Source: an uncultured Eubacteriales bacterium (lineage in GTDB: Bacteria; Bacillota; Clostridia; Oscillospirales; UBA644). From it: 64,000 nt of DNA. Within the stretch, counting starts at the first letter, position 1, and each line of letters starts with the position of its first letter. Position numbers and translations under genes: made by a program. The notes beneath the pieces were generated by a model. That model was given only the letters and a program-made list of their open reading frames with translations. It did no database searches and was not told the origin of the DNA. Of the stretch, positions 35,681 through 44,852 are shown piece by piece. Location: NCBI GenBank assembly GCA_934501435.1, contig CAKSTW010000006.1:62001-126000 (forward strand), given 5' to 3'.

Positions 35681-35713
35681 GGGTTGAAGAAAAAATTCTT
35701 CAACCCATAAATT
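35681..35713 (-). terminator. Terminator of the phosphoribosyltransferase gene
   Basis: Perfect stem GGGTTGAAGAA / TTCTTCAACCC (35681-35706), loop of four bases; on the minus strand it is followed by GTTTTTATT. It separates this gene from the ACP pair. Confidence 0.9.
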
Positions 35714-36271
35714 TTAACCTATTATATTGCCGTCTTTATCAAACACGGGGAGTTTTTCGAGATAGACAAGGTCTTCTCTCTGCTGGGCGTCGCCCTCGGC
35801 AAGTATCGCCATTCTTCCCACGATATTTCCGCCCGCTTCTTCAACGAGTTTTTCTATCGCCTTGAGAGATTCTCCCGTTGAAATTACGTCGTCGACGATA
35901 AGGACTCTTTTACCTCTTATCAGATCGGCTTCCGCAATATCAAGATAAAGTTTCTGCTGTTTATCGGTGGTTATCGAATTTACCGTCACTTCGAAAACTC
36001 CGGTCATATAAAGTTTCGGGTATTTTCTCGCAACAACGTAGGCTTTGTCGCCGTGCTGTCTTGCCATTTCGTGAGCCAATGGAATTCCCTTTGCTTCCGC
36101 CGTGATTATGTAATCGTATTCGGGCGCTTTTTTCAGAAGTTCGGCAGCCGCCGCTTCGGAAAGTTTTGCGTTTCCCAAAATAACGAAAGCGCCTATATAA
36201 AGATCGTCGGTGACCTTACATATAGGAAGAGAGCAATCTATGCCCGCGACTTTCATCTTGTGATATAACAT
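35714..36271 (-). CDS. Adenine phosphoribosyltransferase-like protein
   Basis: A 185-residue type I phosphoribosyltransferase. PRPP-binding motif VLIVDDVISTGES (about 126-138), with a hood region YIITAEAKGIP, as in adenine/xanthine enzymes. It would make a nucleotide from a free purine base and PRPP. Start behind GGAGGCG. Transcribed divergently from a guanine-riboswitch-controlled permease, so purine salvage is well supported; the exact base (adenine, hypoxanthine, guanine or xanthine) is not. Confidence 0.85.
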   Translation of the reverse strand: MLYHKMKVAGIDCSLPICKVTDDLYIGAFVILGNAKLSEAAAAELLKKAPEYDYIITAEAKGIPLAHEMARQHGDKAYVVARKYPKLYMTGVFEVTVNSITTDKQQKLYLDIAEADLIRGKRVLIVDDVISTGESLKAIEKLVEEAGGNIVGRMAILAEGDAQQREDLVYLEKLPVFDKDGNIIG

Positions 36272-36309
36272 GATATCGCCTCCATATAGTTTTCAAAAGC
36301 ATACGCTTT

Positions 36310-36338
36310 AGTATACATCAAAAAAACGCTTATGTCAA
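36310..36338 (-). promoter_or_regulatory. Promoter of the phosphoribosyltransferase gene
   Basis: Minus strand: TTGACA (36338-36333), 17-base spacer, TATACT (36315-36310). Confidence 0.9.
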
Positions 36339-36397
36339 GTGTCACCGGAATTTACCGAATGAATTTCAAAAAAAATGCAACTTTTTGCCGATTAGTA

Positions 36398-36425
36398 TTG
36401 CATTATACAAAATATATGGTATAAT
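36398..36425 (+). promoter_or_regulatory. Promoter of the riboswitch-permease transcript
   Basis: TTGCAT (36398-36403), 16-base spacer ending TGG, TATAAT (36420-36425); extended -10. Confidence 0.8.
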
Positions 36426-36437
36426 AGGCATATAGAA

Positions 36438-36508
36438 CTTTTAATATAATTGAGAAGATACGGTTCTCAAGTCTCTACCGGGCTCCGTTATTGCCCGACT
36501 ATTAAAAG
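36438..36508 (+). ncRNA. Purine riboswitch aptamer, guanine class
   Basis: P1 CTTTTAAT (36438-36445) pairs with ATTAAAAG (36501-36508). P2 TTGAGAA/TTCTCAA carries loop GATACGG; junction GTCTCTACC; P3 CGGGC/GCCCG; and the J3/1 segment ACTA. These match the purine riboswitch core. The specificity base before TA in CGACTA is C, as in guanine/hypoxanthine riboswitches (adenine types have T). It precedes a purine permease. Confidence 0.93.
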
Positions 36509-36513
36509 AAAGA

Positions 36514-36548
36514 CTTTCACGGAATAAGTGTTTCGTGGAGGGTTTTTT
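36514..36548 (+). terminator. First terminator of the riboswitch expression platform
   Basis: Stem CTTTCACG / CGTGGAGG with wobble pairs, loop of 12 bases, then six T residues. Close to P1. Confidence 0.75.
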
Positions 36549-36562
36549 GCTTTTAATTTTCG

Positions 36563-36593
36563 GACGGTACGGAAAAGTCGTACCGTCTTTTTT
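36563..36593 (+). terminator. Second terminator of the riboswitch leader
   Basis: Perfect stem GACGGTACG / CGTACCGTC, seven-base loop, six T residues. A second stronger terminator 20 bases after the first and 33 before the permease start. Confidence 0.85.
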
Positions 36594-36625
36594 ATATTAA
36601 AGGAAAAAATTCAGGAGGGAAAACA

Positions 36626-38053
36626 ATGGACAAATTCTTCAAGATCTCGGAACGCGGATCTAACATCAGGACCGAAATTTTTGCCGGTCTGACCACATTC
36701 TTTGCTATGGCGTACATAGTAGTCACAAACCCCAATCAGATTACAAGCTTCGACCCGACTCTCGGCGGCGGACAGATCTGGAACTCCGTTTACGTTGCTT
36801 CCATACTTGTCGCTACCATCGGTACCCTGCTTATGGCTTTCCTTGCGAAAATGCCGTTTGCTCAGGCTTGCGGAATGGGACTCAACTCATTCTTCTTCGT
36901 TTCTTTCATTCTGCCGGAAATCATTAACGGCGGCGACCCGATCAAAGGATACCAGGCAGGCTGCGTAATCATTCTCTGCGAAGGTATTCTCTTCCTTATC
37001 CTTTCGTTCAGCGGCATAAGACAGCAGATAGCGACCTCTCTTCCCGAATGTCTCAAAAAGGCAATTCCCGCAGGTATCGGTCTCTTTATTGCTTTCATCG
37101 GTTTCAAGAACGTAGGTCTTATCCAGGCAAACCAGTACACTTTCGTTCAGTTCTTCGATTTCCACGGTGCTATCACAAATGCTGAAAGCGCTATGGGCGT
37201 ATGGACTGCCATAGCTCCCGTTGTTCTCACCTTCGTGGGTCTTATCCTTGTCGGAATCCTCACCAAAAAGAACGTAAAAGGAAGCATAATCATTACCATT
37301 GCGGCTGTTACCGTTCTTTACTACCTCACAACATGGACTCTTCCCACCTTCGACTTCGGTCAGATAGGTCAGTCCTTCAAAGATTTCGCGGAAATCGGTA
37401 TTGTCGGAGTATTCAAACCCGAATCCTGGTCTCATGCATTCGGCGGTTTTGAAAATGCAGGCGTTATCTTCAACGCTATAATGCTTATCCTTGTTTACTG
37501 CCTCGTTGATATGTTCGACACTCTCGGCACCCTCTACGGAACTGCTTCCGAAGCAGGAATGCTCGACGAAAACAACGACCCGATCAACGTTGACAAATGT
37601 ATGATGTGCGACTCTATCGCAACCGTTTCCGGCGCTATTCTCGGAACATCTACCTGTACCACATTCGTCGAATCTTCCGCAGGCGTTGCGGCAGGCGGCA
37701 GAACCGGTCTTACAAGCCTTGTAACCGCTATCTGCTTTGCTCTCTGCCTCGTTCTCACACCGCTTGCTTCCATCGTTCCCTCTTGCGCAACTTCCCCCGC
37801 ACTCATCTTCGTCGGCGTTCTTATGCTTAAGAGCTTCGCGAAAGTTGATATGTCGGATATGAGTTCCGCTATTCCCGCATTCCTCGCACTCATCATGATG
37901 CCCCTTACCTACTCCATTGCAAACGGTATCGGCATCGGAGCGATCGCTTACACTCTTATCGCTATTTTCTCCGGAAAATACACCAAGAAAGATATTATCG
38001 TAACGATAATCTCCATACTCTTCATTCTCAAATTCATATTCATCACAATGTAA
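36626..38053 (+). CDS. pbuG: NCS2 purine permease (PbuG/AzgA type)
   Basis: A 475-residue, about 14-helix permease. The N-terminal region MAYIVVTNPNQI and QACGMGLNSFFF are typical of the AzgA/PbuG guanine-hypoxanthine transporters; LVDMFDTLGTLYGTA and STCTTFVESSAGVAAGGRTGL form the substrate-binding region. Start follows AGGAGGG. Control by the upstream guanine-class riboswitch fits guanine/hypoxanthine uptake. Codon choice is unlike the neighbours: Ile is mostly ATC or ATT rather than ATA, and there are many CTC/CTT Leu codons, which could mean high expression or recent transfer. Confidence 0.94.
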   Translation: MDKFFKISERGSNIRTEIFAGLTTFFAMAYIVVTNPNQITSFDPTLGGGQIWNSVYVASILVATIGTLLMAFLAKMPFAQACGMGLNSFFFVSFILPEIINGGDPIKGYQAGCVIILCEGILFLILSFSGIRQQIATSLPECLKKAIPAGIGLFIAFIGFKNVGLIQANQYTFVQFFDFHGAITNAESAMGVWTAIAPVVLTFVGLILVGILTKKNVKGSIIITIAAVTVLYYLTTWTLPTFDFGQIGQSFKDFAEIGIVGVFKPESWSHAFGGFENAGVIFNAIMLILVYCLVDMFDTLGTLYGTASEAGMLDENNDPINVDKCMMCDSIATVSGAILGTSTCTTFVESSAGVAAGGRTGLTSLVTAICFALCLVLTPLASIVPSCATSPALIFVGVLMLKSFAKVDMSDMSSAIPAFLALIMMPLTYSIANGIGIGAIAYTLIAIFSGKYTKKDIIVTIISILFILKFIFITM

Positions 38054-38070
38054 TTTGACCTGAATGGTTT

Positions 38071-38100
38071 AAGCCCCCGGAAGATTTCCGGGGGCTTTTT
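38071..38100. terminator. Terminator of the permease gene
   Basis: Perfect 12-base stem AAGCCCCCGGAA / TTCCGGGGGCTT, loop of three bases, T-tract on the plus strand. It also lies at the end of the convergent ABC gene. Confidence 0.93.
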
Positions 38101-38101
38101 G

Positions 38102-40759
38102 TTATCTGTTTCTTATTGCGTCGATGGGTTTCTTCGAGGCGATGCGTTTAACGGGTATATAACTTGCAAGAAACGCCGTGAGCATACTCACGCAAAGAAG
38201 GAGCAATATCTGACGTATGCCGAACGACAAAACAGTAATAAGAAGGAACGTCGATTTTCTTATCGCAGAATTTATCACGGCGACGGCAACCGCCGTAACT
38301 GCCGAGGCAAAGATAAAGTTTATTGCGGCGATAACGAAACTTTCGGAGAAGAATATTCTGAAAACGTCGTTGCTGCGGGAGCCTATCGCGCGAAGAATTC
38401 CTATTTCCCGTTTTTTGTAAGAGATGCTGATGCTTATGAAATTCGAGAGCATAAGCGCCGCGAAAAGCGCGAAGCCGATTCCCACACACAGGAAGACAGA
38501 AGATAAAGCCTTAAATCCTCCCTTAAGACCGCTCGTCTGGTTTATAACCGCATTCTCGAGCGAATAAACCGTTTTTGCAGTCGTTTCGGTAAGGTCGCCG
38601 TATTGCACAAGCGCTTTGATCTCGTCCGCATTATCAGGCATTTTCCCGACCGCATAAGAATATATCCCACTGTCTTTTTCAATCAATGAAGAATATAATT
38701 TTTCGCTGACGAAAAGCGTCTGTCCTTTTTCGTCGGATTCTATTATCCCGACAATTTTCGCGTCTTTATTCTCAACTTTATACTCACCTATCATATAATC
38801 GGTTGAAAGCACGCAGGAATTATCGGCTGAAAGAGGCGATTTCCATGAATTATCGAAAAAGACGTCGGACGTTACGACTATTTCATTTTCCGCAAGAGAC
38901 TGTTTTTCTTCTGACAGCCATGTCACCGACGAAAAATCAAGAGAGGTATCGGGCAGAACGATATTGGGATAAACCCTGAGATCCTTTATTGCGGAAAAAG
39001 AAGAGATATAAGGGTTTTTCACGATTTTGGGCTCCGGCTCCGGCATTTTTGCTTTAAGGTTTGAAATAAAGCCGTCGCCGACAAACGCCGCGTCAGAAAG
39101 GCTGTAAGTCTTCCGATAATTCAGTTCGGACTGAACCGCCATGCTGTTTATCTGATCTATAAGGTTATTTTCTCCGTTTTCGGAAGTTTCGTTTTTCTTC
39201 AGATATGTTTTAAGAGAAACCCCCGTATCTATAATTCCGACGACGGTATACTTCTCACCGCCGAACTCAAACGTCCTGCCGACGATTTCGTTTTCAGTCT
39301 GTATGTATTTTGCAAAGACAAAAAGTTCCGAGATATATTTCGAAACCGCGATCTCGTTTTTCGAGCCGTCGGGAAGCCGACCCGAAATCAGTTTATAACC
39401 GAGGTTTGCAAGATATCCGTCGTCCGTTTCGACAAAGCCGCCGAAAGCCTGATCAAGTTGTCTGTAATCGTCGTTTATTTTGTTTCCGGAAGCGTCTATC
39501 TGCCGCGAGAAATTGAGAAAACCTTCTTCGGGAAGATATACGCCGCGAACCTCAAACCCGACATCTTTTTTAATTGTCTCTATATCGTTGTCGTCAAGTT
39601 TTGTATTATAGTGGTCGTAATAAAAACTTTCGGGCGAATAGCATATCCTTTTCGCTTTCTTGAAGCCGGCATAAGTTATCTGCGAATCTTTTATGGACTT
39701 TGCGCAGGCGTCGAAATGCTTATACGAACTCATGGCGTCGGAAACTCCGAAAAGCGAAAACGCGATAACGGAGAGTAAAACCGTTACGGCAAGCTTGAAT
39801 TTTTTATGCTTAAGCCCGCTTACTCCGAGTTTTGCGGCGTCTTTTATGGGAAGTTTCGATTTTATCAGCATGAAGGGGTCTTTCGAGTCGTTTTGTATCG
39901 CCGAATTATCTGTCGGAACGGAAGTTCTGCCGCCGTGCTTTCCGTCAAGGGAAATTTCGGCGCCGCTCTTTAATTTGTCTATATATTCGTTAATTTTTAT
40001 TCTGTCGTCTTCGGTAAGGTGATACCCTTCGGAAACGGTAACCGTTTTTCCCGAGAAAGTCAACGGCGCTTCGGCTGTCGGCTTTTCGGTATAAGTGACG
40101 TCGTTTATTATTTTGCCGTCGGAAAGTTCGATTATTCTGTCGGCATATTTTTCCGCGAACTCCCTGTCATGAGAAACAACGATGACAAGTTTGTCGGCTG
40201 AGAGTTTTTTAAGGGTGTCAAGGATCTGTTTACCCGTCGCGGAGTCAAGCGCTCCCGTCGGTTCGTCCGCCATTATGATCTTCGGGTTCTTTACAAGGGC
40301 GCGGGCTATTGCGACTCTCTGCTTCTGCCCGCCCGACAGTTCGTTCGGCTGTCTTTTCCCGTAGCCGTCAAGGTCGACTTCGCGAAGAATGTCGTTTATT
40401 TCCTCATCGGTCGCCTTTCTGCCCTGAAGTTCTATCGAAAGAGCGATATTCGCACCGACCGAAAACTCATCAAGAACGTTGTATTCCTGAAAAATAAAGC
40501 CTATATATGTATTTCGGTACGAATCGAAATGTTTTTGCTTAAACGTTTTCGACGAAACGCCCTTTATAATTATTTCGCCTCCGTCGCAGGTATCGAGCCC
40601 TCCCAGAAGATTGAGAAGCGTTGACTTTCCGCTCCCTGATTTTCCCAAAAGAAAGACCATTCCTCTGTCGGGAAAATTGAGAGATACGCCGTCAAGAGCC
40701 TTTACAGGAACTCCCTTTTTCGGTTTATATGTTTTTGTCAGATTTTTAATTTCAAGCAT
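38102..40759 (-). CDS. ABC transporter fused ATPase-FtsX permease (MacB-like)
   Basis: An 885-residue fusion. Residues 1-225 are an ABC ATPase: GKSGSGKST (Walker A), ELSGGQKQRVAIARAL (signature), IIMADEPTG (Walker B), and His of VSHD. A linker and a first membrane helix (about 325-345) follow, then a 400-residue extracytoplasmic domain and three C-terminal helices of FtsX type (GFALFAALMLSNFISIS and onward). This is the tripartite-pump-like MacB organisation, in Firmicutes tied to peptide, antibiotic or lipoprotein handling. Substrate unknown. Start ATG behind GAGGTGC. It follows the DUF378 gene by 30 bases. Confidence 0.9.
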   Translation of the reverse strand: MLEIKNLTKTYKPKKGVPVKALDGVSLNFPDRGMVFLLGKSGSGKSTLLNLLGGLDTCDGGEIIIKGVSSKTFKQKHFDSYRNTYIGFIFQEYNVLDEFSVGANIALSIELQGRKATDEEINDILREVDLDGYGKRQPNELSGGQKQRVAIARALVKNPKIIMADEPTGALDSATGKQILDTLKKLSADKLVIVVSHDREFAEKYADRIIELSDGKIINDVTYTEKPTAEAPLTFSGKTVTVSEGYHLTEDDRIKINEYIDKLKSGAEISLDGKHGGRTSVPTDNSAIQNDSKDPFMLIKSKLPIKDAAKLGVSGLKHKKFKLAVTVLLSVIAFSLFGVSDAMSSYKHFDACAKSIKDSQITYAGFKKAKRICYSPESFYYDHYNTKLDDNDIETIKKDVGFEVRGVYLPEEGFLNFSRQIDASGNKINDDYRQLDQAFGGFVETDDGYLANLGYKLISGRLPDGSKNEIAVSKYISELFVFAKYIQTENEIVGRTFEFGGEKYTVVGIIDTGVSLKTYLKKNETSENGENNLIDQINSMAVQSELNYRKTYSLSDAAFVGDGFISNLKAKMPEPEPKIVKNPYISSFSAIKDLRVYPNIVLPDTSLDFSSVTWLSEEKQSLAENEIVVTSDVFFDNSWKSPLSADNSCVLSTDYMIGEYKVENKDAKIVGIIESDEKGQTLFVSEKLYSSLIEKDSGIYSYAVGKMPDNADEIKALVQYGDLTETTAKTVYSLENAVINQTSGLKGGFKALSSVFLCVGIGFALFAALMLSNFISISISYKKREIGILRAIGSRSNDVFRIFFSESFVIAAINFIFASAVTAVAVAVINSAIRKSTFLLITVLSFGIRQILLLLCVSMLTAFLASYIPVKRIASKKPIDAIRNR

Positions 40760-40789
40760 AAAGCACCTCTATGTAGCCGACGGAAACCG

Positions 40790-41002
40790 TCAGCCTTCAA
40801 ATTCTTTGTCTCTTTCTCTGAAAAGAAGAGATATGCACCAAAGTCCCGCAAGTCCTACGAGAGTAAATACTATGCGGCTTATTGCGGAACCCGCACCGCC
40901 GAAAAGCCACGCAACGATATCAAAGGAAAAAATCCCGACGCTCCCCCAGTTTATCGCTCCGATGACCGTAAGGCAAAGTGCTATTCTGTCAATTATCATC
41001 AT
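40790..41002 (-). CDS. DUF378 small membrane protein
   Basis: A 70-residue protein with two membrane segments (about 7-25 and 38-60). The pattern IGAINWGSVGIF is the DUF378 signature. Function not known. Behind GAGGTGAT. A TATAAT with a poor -35 lies upstream within the end of the carboxypeptidase gene, so it may have its own promoter. Confidence 0.88.
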   Translation of the reverse strand: MMIIDRIALCLTVIGAINWGSVGIFSFDIVAWLFGGAGSAISRIVFTLVGLAGLWCISLLFRERDKEFEG

Positions 41003-41058
41003 TTATATCACCTCGCGTATATTTTTCTCCTTAAATTGAAAAATTATACGCGGATTTT

Positions 41059-42039
41059 TTATTTGCAATACGCGTTGTATAACGTCAGCACGTCACTGAA
41101 CCTCGAAAGAGCCGTCGGGCAACCGTAGACCGCGATAATATACTTTTCGCCGTCTTTTTCAAACGCCGCGACAAGACAGTTCCCCGCGCTCTCGGTGTAT
41201 CCTGTCTTTACGCCTATTGCGTCCGCACAGTAATAATCGGAATCCGGGTCGAGGAGTTTATTCGTGTTTTTCCATTCGTTGATTTCGCCGCTTTCGGACC
41301 TCACGGTCGCCCTGAATGTTTTTACGGCTTCGGCTATCGTCTGATCCGACAGCGCGTATTTAGTAATTTTGACCATATCGTAAACGGACGTATAGTGATC
41401 GTCGTCGTGAATTCCGTCGGGACAGGTAAAGTGAGTGTTTTCAAGACCCAAAGTCTTCGCAAAACCGTTCATTTCATCGACAAACGCCGAGACCGCCTTC
41501 TTTGCGGAAAGCTCCGGGTCGCCCGTTATTTTACGGCCTGCCGCCGCGGCAAGAACGTAAGCGGCGTCGTTTCCGCTCGGCATAAGCATACCTTTCATAA
41601 CGGAAGCAACTTTGATCTTCTGTCCGATTTTCAGATATGCTCTCGAAGAAAGCGGGTGAATAAGTCCGATCTCGTCGCCGACGGTTATAACGTCGTCGGG
41701 AGACAGAAACTGAAGCGCGGTATAGGCGGTGAGCAGTTTTGTCGTGCTTGCGGGGTATATTTTCCCGCCGTTCTCCGTTTTTTCATACAGGGGACGGCTT
41801 CTCTTATATGAATAGACTATCGCGTTTTTCGCGGATACGGTAACCGCCGTTTCCGGCTCTGCGGGAACAAAAACTTCGGGGCTTGCAAGTTCCGAATAAT
41901 AAGCGCCCGAAATAATTTTCTCGGCTTGCGCTTTCGCGGCGTTCGACATTGCGAAAATGATACATACCGAAGTGAGCGCCGCGATAAGAAAGAGGCTTAT
42001 CGCCGTAATTTTCAGTTGTGTTTTCTTTTTAGTTCTCAT
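41059..42039 (-). CDS. D-alanyl-D-alanine carboxypeptidase (DacF/PBP5 type)
   Basis: A 326-residue serine DD-peptidase with an N-terminal membrane/signal helix. Active-site motifs ASTTK (Ser-x-x-Lys), SGN and KTG are present in order. It trims pentapeptide stems of peptidoglycan; in Bacillus the related dacF lies directly upstream of spoIIA and acts in spore cortex. Start ATG 42039 (MRTKKK), behind GAGGAG; the longer 42063 start lacks a ribosome-binding site. It overlaps the GntR gene by 11 bases, so it belongs to the ABC-GntR transcript. Confidence 0.93.
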   Translation of the reverse strand: MRTKKKTQLKITAISLFLIAALTSVCIIFAMSNAAKAQAEKIISGAYYSELASPEVFVPAEPETAVTVSAKNAIVYSYKRSRPLYEKTENGGKIYPASTTKLLTAYTALQFLSPDDVITVGDEIGLIHPLSSRAYLKIGQKIKVASVMKGMLMPSGNDAAYVLAAAAGRKITGDPELSAKKAVSAFVDEMNGFAKTLGLENTHFTCPDGIHDDDHYTSVYDMVKITKYALSDQTIAEAVKTFRATVRSESGEINEWKNTNKLLDPDSDYYCADAIGVKTGYTESAGNCLVAAFEKDGEKYIIAVYGCPTALSRFSDVLTLYNAYCK

Positions 42040-42406
42040 TTTTATTCTCCTCGATATTTTCAATTACGGAAATAAGTTCTTCCTTGGTAATTTCCGAACG
42101 CAGAAAATCTTTTGCGAAATTTTCGAATTCGGGCAGTTTTTTTCTTGAAAGTTCCTTTATTTTTTCAACGGCGTCGGGCGTGACAAACGTTCCGATACCG
42201 CCGGCGGCGGAAATTATTCCGAGCCTCGTCAGTTCGCCGTAAGATTTCGCAACGGTATTCGGGTTTACGCCCGCTTTGAGCGAAAATTCCCTTACCGACG
42301 GGATCTTGTCGCCGGGTCTCAAAAATCCGAGAAGAATATACTTTTTAATTTCCTCGGTTATCTGCTCCCATACGGGAAGTTTGCTGAAGGTATTGACCGT
42401 AAACAA
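42029..42406 (-). CDS. GntR-family regulator, YtrA subfamily
   Basis: A 125-residue protein: winged helix (1-75) with IPSVREFSLKAGVNPNTVAKSY (residues 38-59, split here as IPSVREFSLKAG and VNPNTVAKSY) and a short C-terminal dimer region, the size of YtrA-type regulators, which control their own ABC operons. TTG start behind AGGAGG. It is the third gene of the operon instead of first as in Bacillus ytr. The palindrome at 45736-45768 is the likely operator. Confidence 0.9.
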   Translation of the reverse strand: MFTVNTFSKLPVWEQITEEIKKYILLGFLRPGDKIPSVREFSLKAGVNPNTVAKSYGELTRLGIISAAGGIGTFVTPDAVEKIKELSRKKLPEFENFAKDFLRSEITKEELISVIENIEENKNEN

Positions 42407-42410
42407 TCCG

Positions 42411-44852
42411 CTACCTCCTCTTTTCCGCCGTAAGAACCACGCTGTACTCGTCTTCGGCGGTAATTCCGTATTTATTTTTCAAAAGAGCGATCATCTTTTC
42501 AGTAAGAAGAATCCCTCCTCCTTTTTCCGCCGTTCCGTCGGAATATTTTATTTCGGGGACGGCATAAAAGGAGTCCGCAGAACCTTTAAGCCCCGTTCCC
42601 TTCAGAATATACGAAATATCGTCGGGATCGGTTATCTGCGTGCCGTTTACGGACATTGCGGTAACCTGCGGAACATCTCTGTCGATTATTTTATTGCCGG
42701 ACGGAAGATATTTCGAGAGGACTTTTTCGACGTTTTCCGTTCTAGGCAGATAAATATTCATAGGCATGCCGTTTATAAAACAGGAAATATAATAATACTC
42801 GCCGTCTCCGATATTTTCGAACTCTTCGGCATAAGGAATTATCGCCGAGATAAAGCCGCCTATCGATTCCTTGTCGTAGCCTATCGAGAGAAGGTCGAAA
42901 GATTCGGTCGAATATTTCTTTTCGAAGATGCCGCCGAGAAGACTGACGGAAGAAGGAAGGTCTTCCCTGTTTTTAAGCGCGGACAGCGTTTTATTATAAT
43001 AATCGGCAAACACTTCCTGCAGAGCCGTTTTATCAACAAACACCGCCGTATAGAAATTGAGATACGTCGGAAGTTTCACGGTAACAGCCCCGTCGGCAGA
43101 CTTCGATTTCGCGACAGCCGAGCGCACGACCTCCGACGGCAGATAACCGCTGCCGGTGAAGTATAAAAGATCGGTATTTTTGCCGCTTGAGATATAAGGT
43201 CTGCCTTTTTCGGGAACTTCGGCTTCGGAATTGAAATATTCATATATCCGCGAAAGGTTTTCTCCCGAAAGAGCCGAGCGCCTGACGTGATATTTCCCGT
43301 TTACAAAATATATACCGAAAAGCCCCTGCTCGGAATTTCTGCCGTTGACGCGCGAAATAAAAGAAGAACCGCCTTTTTCGGAAAGAGCCGCCGCAAGATC
43401 GCTTTCAAAATCGGTCGTTTCCGCAAGGAAAACCTCCGACGGAAGCCCGTGAAGAACGACTCCGTCCTGCATAAAAATAATTTCCTGAGGCTTTTCAGGG
43501 AAAGAACGCCAATAAAAATCATTCTTAAACTCTTCCTCCGCCGAAAGATATTCGACAAGAAGAGAAAACTCTTCGGAAGACAGACTTTTCGAAAAACTGC
43601 TTCTTTCCGTTCTTTTTTCGGTCTTTATTTCCGCCGTGAAAGAAAGAGACATTTCTCCTGATCCCGGAAAGGTTTCCTTATCCTTTAACAAGTTGAAAAG
43701 TCTGCTGCCGGCGGGTATTTCGACAGACACGGTCTCCTGATTAAGGTTGCTGAAAGACAACTGCCCGTACTTAGGGATATGCGCCGTCATTTTAACGACT
43801 TCGCCGCTGGCAAAAAAGATTTCGCCTTCGTAACGGAGACCACCGCTCCAAAGCCCGATATAAACCAGAACCGAAACGACAACGGCGACGCCGAAAACGG
43901 CGGCTCCCTTAAGGATTTCTTTGCGGAGACCTCTGTTCATCAGAACTTCGCAGAGAAACACCCCCAGGATCAAAAAGAAGAGCAGGAAAACGGAAGAACC
44001 GCTGCCGAGCCCGCAGACAAAGACAAAACAGGCGGGCAGATAAATGCCGAACCGCACAAGATCAAAAACGGAGCGGCTCACATAAGGTTCTCCCGCTTTT
44101 TCGAATTTCCGTTTTTTGAAAAGAAATTTGCCTGCAAAAATAAGTAAGATCGCAAAAACAAGCCCGTAAATCACTCCGAATACCGAATTGAGCCCCGCCT
44201 TGTTATCAGAAATAAAGATATACGGAATTCCGCATACCGACGGCAAAAACGTGGTGCTTTTCCTGAAAAAACCGCCCGTGAAAATTCTGACGGAAAGTTC
44301 CAGAACCGCGGGTGAAAGCAGGAATACCGCGGTAAGAATTATATGCGTAACGTATGTTCCCGAAAGAAACGCCGCCGCACAAGTCAGCATAAAAGCCGAA
44401 AAATACGCGATAAACCAGAACAGAACCGTAATCAGATATATTTCGGGAATTACGTAAATATTATTTCCGCAGAAAACATGAAGTTCAACACCCGCAAGAA
44501 AAGTCATCAAAAGACACGGAATAAAGCAGGCAATGCCTCCGGTCAGAACGCCCGTACAGAATATCGCGGAACGGTTTATCGGAAGAGAGCCCGCAAAATC
44601 GCTCTGTTTTTTCGAAAAAAGGAATCGGAATATAAATATGCCGAGAAGCACGGGATAAATATAAACGAATGCCAGAAGTCCGTATGAAAGATCGGAGACT
44701 TCTCCGAAAAGAAAGATATACGACGATTTCCTCATATAAATAAGAAAAGACGAGATCAGCATTACTATATTCGAGGAAATAAAAAACGGAAGGATCCTTT
44801 TCAGCAGATATACGAAATAACGGCGATCAAAAAAAGCATTATTTTTCGGCAT
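42411..44852 (-). CDS. ABC-2 type permease with large extracellular domain
   Basis: An 813-residue membrane protein. About eight N-terminal helices (residues 20-330) are followed by a helix near 340-360 and a soluble region of 400 residues rich in Ser and Lys that is probably extracellular. It resembles the YtrC/YtrD-type permeases of Firmicutes, though longer. No enzymatic motif. Overlaps its ATPase by 14 bases. With the GntR regulator it makes an exporter likely induced by wall stress. Function inferred. Confidence 0.78.
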   Translation of the reverse strand: MPKNNAFFDRRYFVYLLKRILPFFISSNIVMLISSFLIYMRKSSYIFLFGEVSDLSYGLLAFVYIYPVLLGIFIFRFLFSKKQSDFAGSLPINRSAIFCTGVLTGGIACFIPCLLMTFLAGVELHVFCGNNIYVIPEIYLITVLFWFIAYFSAFMLTCAAAFLSGTYVTHIILTAVFLLSPAVLELSVRIFTGGFFRKSTTFLPSVCGIPYIFISDNKAGLNSVFGVIYGLVFAILLIFAGKFLFKKRKFEKAGEPYVSRSVFDLVRFGIYLPACFVFVCGLGSGSSVFLLFFLILGVFLCEVLMNRGLRKEILKGAAVFGVAVVVSVLVYIGLWSGGLRYEGEIFFASGEVVKMTAHIPKYGQLSFSNLNQETVSVEIPAGSRLFNLLKDKETFPGSGEMSLSFTAEIKTEKRTERSSFSKSLSSEEFSLLVEYLSAEEEFKNDFYWRSFPEKPQEIIFMQDGVVLHGLPSEVFLAETTDFESDLAAALSEKGGSSFISRVNGRNSEQGLFGIYFVNGKYHVRRSALSGENLSRIYEYFNSEAEVPEKGRPYISSGKNTDLLYFTGSGYLPSEVVRSAVAKSKSADGAVTVKLPTYLNFYTAVFVDKTALQEVFADYYNKTLSALKNREDLPSSVSLLGGIFEKKYSTESFDLLSIGYDKESIGGFISAIIPYAEEFENIGDGEYYYISCFINGMPMNIYLPRTENVEKVLSKYLPSGNKIIDRDVPQVTAMSVNGTQITDPDDISYILKGTGLKGSADSFYAVPEIKYSDGTAEKGGGILLTEKMIALLKNKYGITAEDEYSVVLTAEKRR

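Noticed and set aside
36438..36508. Adenine-class purine riboswitch
   Set aside because: The specificity position is C in CGACTA, as in guanine-class aptamers.
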